In this document: in pieces, positions 60,708 to 64,000 of the stretch
How the letters are laid out: every line of letters begins with the position of its first letter
Numbering within the stretch: the first letter of the stretch is position 1
DNA from: Mastigias papua
Taxonomy: Eukaryota > Cnidaria > Scyphozoa > Rhizostomeae > Mastigiidae
Direction: 5' to 3'
DNA: 64,000 nt
Assembly: GCA_964019165.1 (NCBI GenBank)
Contig: OZ025275.1
Span: 14,190,374 to 14,254,373, forward strand
Program-made: the position numbers and the translations under genes
Notes under the pieces: model-generated
Database searches by the model: none
What the model was told of the DNA's origin: nothing
The model's input: only the letters and a program-made list of their open reading frames with translations

Positions 60708-63700
60708 CTAGAAATGGAAAATGACTTGGGACCCATCAAATTCAATGTCAGAATCCTCATCAACTCGCGACAGCAACGATTCTGGAGGCAATGGTGGAAA
60801 ACTTACAGATGATACCGATGACACAGAGTCAGTTCGTATCGAACGACTTTCAAGTTCGTTAGAATCAAAGGAAATCTTCGCCTGTCTTTCAGAACCTTTC
60901 CAACTAGTACTATGCACCTTTGAATCTTCAAGTTTATTCCCACTCATTTCATCCTCTCTCGTTATTAAAGGGGGAGACGTTGGTAACACTTTGACCATAT
61001 ACATTGACATTGGTTCTGCAAGCTTAGGCTTCTCTGGCACAATTGGTTTTTTACTGCCTGCAGTAACTCCATTTACCGCCTCTCTATCAGAGCCTTTCCG
61101 TAAAGATGATACTGGTGGGGGAACAATTTGAACGTCACCAAGAGGCTGTGTCACACCATTTGGCGATTTGATCAGCTTTTCATGAACATTCTTAAATTGA
61201 CTTTTATTCTCTCCATTCACAGAATCAAACTCTGCATTTAACTCGATAGTTGTGCTTGCATTTGGAGTCGATCTGTTAGTTTCTACACTATTTGCAATAT
61301 TTTTGAGGGCATGCTTCACATGGGAGGCTGAACTCTGGATAGATTCAACCCGCTTGGGAGGAGGTGGTGGAGCCATCTTATCTTGAACCACATCCCGTCT
61401 TCTAGATGGTGGCGGTGGTGGTGGAGGACTTCCGGTTGTTCTTGAAGCTGGAGGTGGCAAACCTCTTTGTGATTTTGCTTCAGTTTTTCTTTCATTTGAA
61501 ACAGGAGGTGGCGGAGGCTTGAAATTTGGAATAGAGGGAGACAGGGGGTCCTTTGCATTGTTTGAAGGAGGAGGCAGATCTGTAGATGTTCTGTCCGTAT
61601 TTGATCCTGAAGAAGTTAATTTTAATGGATTCAAAGGGGGAGGACGAGTAGATGGCGGCGGCGGTGGGTATGACGGTGGAAGAGGTGGTGGGTCTGTGGG
61701 TGGTGCCTCATTGGACTTCGAAGATGATTTACTCTTTGCCATAAGAGAACGCTTTTTACATATATCATATGGCACTGGCAACGGTGGTCTTTGCATTTCA
61801 TCTTCATTCACTGAAGGTGGAGGATTCAAAGGTGGTGGCGGGATTTGTTGGTGAGCTGGTAGCCTGGGTGGTGAGGACGGCGGGGATTGGGATGGTGGAG
61901 AAGGTGGCTTGGATGATGGCGGCGGTGGAATGTAAGACACTGATGACAGAGATGGTACATGTGTCTCGAGATACGGGGCTGGTACCGTTGGTGGCCTACT
62001 TCTTTCATCTTTCAATGGCTCCTTTAGTCGATGAAGTGGTGGCACAGGAGGCGCGACTGGTTCAAGAGGTTGTACTGGCTGCTGACTGTTCGCCATTGTG
62101 GGCAATTTTATTGTATCTTCTGCTATATCATCAGTGTCACTGTATAGCTTAACAACATCCGATTCAACAATGTCATTTGCAGTAACAGCCTTAAATGTTA
62201 CAATACGCGGAGATTCTGATCGGCTCGAGAAACCATTTTGCCCTTTCGATTTTAGTATAGGCCTCGGGCTTATGTTTGAAATATCACGTGGCTTTGGGTC
62301 ATAGCTTGTTGTGGAAGCATCAGAGGAGGACCGACTCCTCATACCATCAATCACCCCTTTTATTTTTTGGAATGGTGATGACTTGGGCTTCGAAGTTGCG
62401 CTACGATTTTGTTTGAACTTGCGATAAGATTTGGGGGAATCACCATCAGAACTTTGTGATGAGCTAAGTGAGAGACTTCGTGCCAATTTGCGAGTTGGCT
62501 TGCCGAGCGCTGACGATGTTTTTACGCCAACTCCATTGCTTGGCTCCCGATTTACACTTAGGTAGTCATGAGCATCAATGACCTCCGCATCACGAACTCG
62601 CGAATCTCCTACACTTTCAGTTTCAATACGTCGATCTACCGCAAAATCTGGCACTGCATAATCAGCTTCGTCATAAACTGCTTCGATAACTCGCTCACCC
62701 TTTACGGTATCATCTGGCGTAAATTTATCGCTAGGTAGATTATCGTAATCGTCACTTTCATGGTCGTAGTTCTTCTGCATAAAACCAGACTCTCGTAAGC
62801 TAATAGCTTGCACTAGTGCCTTCGATTCATTGTTTGCTTCAAATGAACTTGACGGTAAATTATCGTAATCATTATCGCTATGATCGTAACTTGCTTCGGG
62901 CTCATATGGTTTAATGGTCACTTTCTCGTTTATCGACCGCGAAGGCTTTTTCGGGGCATCGATAGAAACCGAACGAAGTCTCCCTTCTCGACTGACGTCA
63001 TCATTAGATTTACCTCTATCTGTGAAATGCACTTCAACTTTGTAAGATGGAAGACGCATACCAACATTAACAAATATCTCGTTTGATTTCTGCACATTGC
63101 TTGGCGACTCCTTGACACCGATTTCCTCTTTCTTACCATGCAAATCTCTGACCTCCACTGTTGGTTCGTCTTTCAAAGACAGATCCTTTATTTTGTCTAA
63201 TTTTTCAACATCGTTTCTCGATGCCTCATCAAACCTTGACTGAATTTTCACAACACTCGGTTTTGTAGATGCATTGGGCAGCTTACCAACAGGTGTCGAG
63301 ATTTCGGTTGATTTCTGTGTCATCTCTGATCCACCAACAGGAAGACTAGTAGTTGCTTTCAATGCCAAGACTGATCTAGAACCTTCAGAATTTTTACTTT
63401 CATTCACTGTTGACATTGATCGTGGCAGGGTAGCTGATTTCAAGCCTGCTCCTGGGGATTTTGGTTTTGGCTTTAACGGAGGGGGAGCGACCTTTTTCTC
63501 CTTGGATAAACTCCGAAGAGGTGGTTTGGCTTTAGTCCTTGGAAGTGTAGTGAACGCAGACAATTCGCTAGCAGAAGATTCTGTCCGCTCTAAATCTGAT
63601 TCACTGCCTTCGATTACCTTTCGTCGCTTCAATAAAGCTGCGAATGCATCTTCCTCGATGTCTTGCTGACTGTGAAGTTTTACAGAGGTCTGTGGCGATC

Positions 63701-63998
63701 GAAGCTTCACACTACCGTCAGACCGAGGCTTCACAATATCGTTAGTTTGAGGTTTCACACTATCATCAGAAACCGATGACTGTTGTCTTGGAGTGGAAAC
63801 AACTTGAGCCTTCTCAACACGACTTTTGTTCTCTTTTGGGGAAGACACACTCTCAAAGGAGGTACCTTCATTAAGGAGGCGTTCTCTACTATCAGAAATC
63901 GCACTGTCTTTTTCATCTCGTGGACTATCGCTACCCTCAACTGCGGCAGATTTTTCATCCTTTTCAAAAACATCATCACTCTCAAACCTCTTTTTCAA
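60708..63998 (-). CDS. Long proline-rich scaffold protein with YDNLP tyrosine motifs, partial (1096+ aa)
   Basis: I do not recognise the family. The frame stays open for 1,096 codons from the window edge, so the 5' part is outside; the visible first Met need not be the start. Composition is low-complexity: Ser/Lys/Asp-rich in the first 400 residues, with basic segments such as KAKPPLRSLSKEKK. Paired tyrosine motifs DYDNLPSSSF and DYDNLPSDKF lie near 62855 and 62735 (spacing about 40 aa), with DYAVPDF near 62655. Polyproline blocks suited to SH3, EVH1 or profilin binding (for example PPPLPPSYPPPPPSTRPPPL, 61620-61710, and SPPPPPPPSRRR, 61400-61430) follow. The protein ends DSDIEFDGSQVIFHF. No enzymatic domain or membrane segment is visible. 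An adaptor in tyrosine-kinase or actin signalling is the natural inference. The length, strong Pro bias and absence of stops make a real exon nearly certain. Confidence 0.85.
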   Translation of the reverse strand: MKKRFESDDVFEKDEKSAAVEGSDSPRDEKDSAISDSRERLLNEGTSFESVSSPKENKSRVEKAQVVSTPRQQSSVSDDSVKPQTNDIVKPRSDGSVKLRSPQTSVKLHSQQDIEEDAFAALLKRRKVIEGSESDLERTESSASELSAFTTLPRTKAKPPLRSLSKEKKVAPPPLKPKPKSPGAGLKSATLPRSMSTVNESKNSEGSRSVLALKATTSLPVGGSEMTQKSTEISTPVGKLPNASTKPSVVKIQSRFDEASRNDVEKLDKIKDLSLKDEPTVEVRDLHGKKEEIGVKESPSNVQKSNEIFVNVGMRLPSYKVEVHFTDRGKSNDDVSREGRLRSVSIDAPKKPSRSINEKVTIKPYEPEASYDHSDNDYDNLPSSSFEANNESKALVQAISLRESGFMQKNYDHESDDYDNLPSDKFTPDDTVKGERVIEAVYDEADYAVPDFAVDRRIETESVGDSRVRDAEVIDAHDYLSVNREPSNGVGVKTSSALGKPTRKLARSLSLSSSQSSDGDSPKSYRKFKQNRSATSKPKSSPFQKIKGVIDGMRSRSSSDASTTSYDPKPRDISNISPRPILKSKGQNGFSSRSESPRIVTFKAVTANDIVESDVVKLYSDTDDIAEDTIKLPTMANSQQPVQPLEPVAPPVPPLHRLKEPLKDERSRPPTVPAPYLETHVPSLSSVSYIPPPPSSKPPSPPSQSPPSSPPRLPAHQQIPPPPLNPPPSVNEDEMQRPPLPVPYDICKKRSLMAKSKSSSKSNEAPPTDPPPLPPSYPPPPPSTRPPPLNPLKLTSSGSNTDRTSTDLPPPSNNAKDPLSPSIPNFKPPPPPVSNERKTEAKSQRGLPPPASRTTGSPPPPPPPSRRRDVVQDKMAPPPPPKRVESIQSSASHVKHALKNIANSVETNRSTPNASTTIELNAEFDSVNGENKSQFKNVHEKLIKSPNGVTQPLGDVQIVPPPVSSLRKGSDREAVNGVTAGSKKPIVPEKPKLAEPMSMYMVKVLPTSPPLITREDEMSGNKLEDSKVHSTSWKGSERQAKISFDSNELESRSIRTDSVSSVSSVSFPPLPPESLLSRVDEDSDIEFDGSQVIFHF

Positions 63999-64000
63999 GA

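Noticed and set aside
60721..61131. Plus-strand ORFs across the right-hand gene (60721-63669)
   Set aside because: They are antisense shadows of the proline-rich coding exon.

Overview
This is a 64 kb piece of an AT-rich eukaryotic nuclear genome. Genes are split by GT-AG introns (one GC-AG), there is no operon structure, and simple repeats, minisatellites and MITEs are common. The conserved genes (CPSF4, PDAP1, DCTN5, an SLC37 sugar-phosphate exchanger) are animal-like. The mix of invertebrate-type features points to a non-vertebrate metazoan. I cannot name the phylum; a sponge or cnidarian is only a guess. All exon models below were built by hand from splice signals, reading-frame continuity and family alignment.

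Left half (1-36 kb): three same-strand paralogues of a protein family I do not recognise (268, 268 and 266 aa). They share an identical 263-nt last exon carrying an H-x3-HD-x2-GY motif. Copies 1 and 2 lie in a segmental duplication (about 1-5545 and 10241-32010). Copy 2 was stretched by about 16 kb of insertions in its first intron. Those insertions include a complete, intron-rich KDZ-superfamily transposase gene (11127-18243, about 1,330 aa, open through at least 16 exons), PIF/Harbinger-like MITEs with TTA/TAA target duplications, a Penelope-like relic and a 141-bp tandem satellite. Copy 3 (33411-35784) is diverged and has its first two coding exons fused.

Middle (37-42.5 kb): an intronless SLC37-type transporter on the minus strand, followed by a repeat-rich intergenic stretch with a 13-unit 60-bp minisatellite.

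Right half (42.5-64 kb): CPSF4 (minus) and PDAP1 (plus) are arranged head to head about 400 bp apart, suggesting a shared promoter. DCTN5 (plus, six exons) carries a MITE in intron 4. A very long proline-rich, YDNLP-motif scaffold protein (minus) runs off the right edge. CPSF4 (mRNA 3'-end formation), PDAP1 and DCTN5 (dynactin) are unrelated housekeeping genes. The PDAP1-CPSF4 pairing recalls the human 7q22.1 neighbourhood and may be ancient microsynteny.

The most unusual content is the tandem HD-motif family together with the nested, fully open KDZ transposase gene. The paralogous duplication also provides natural empty sites that date and delimit several insertions.
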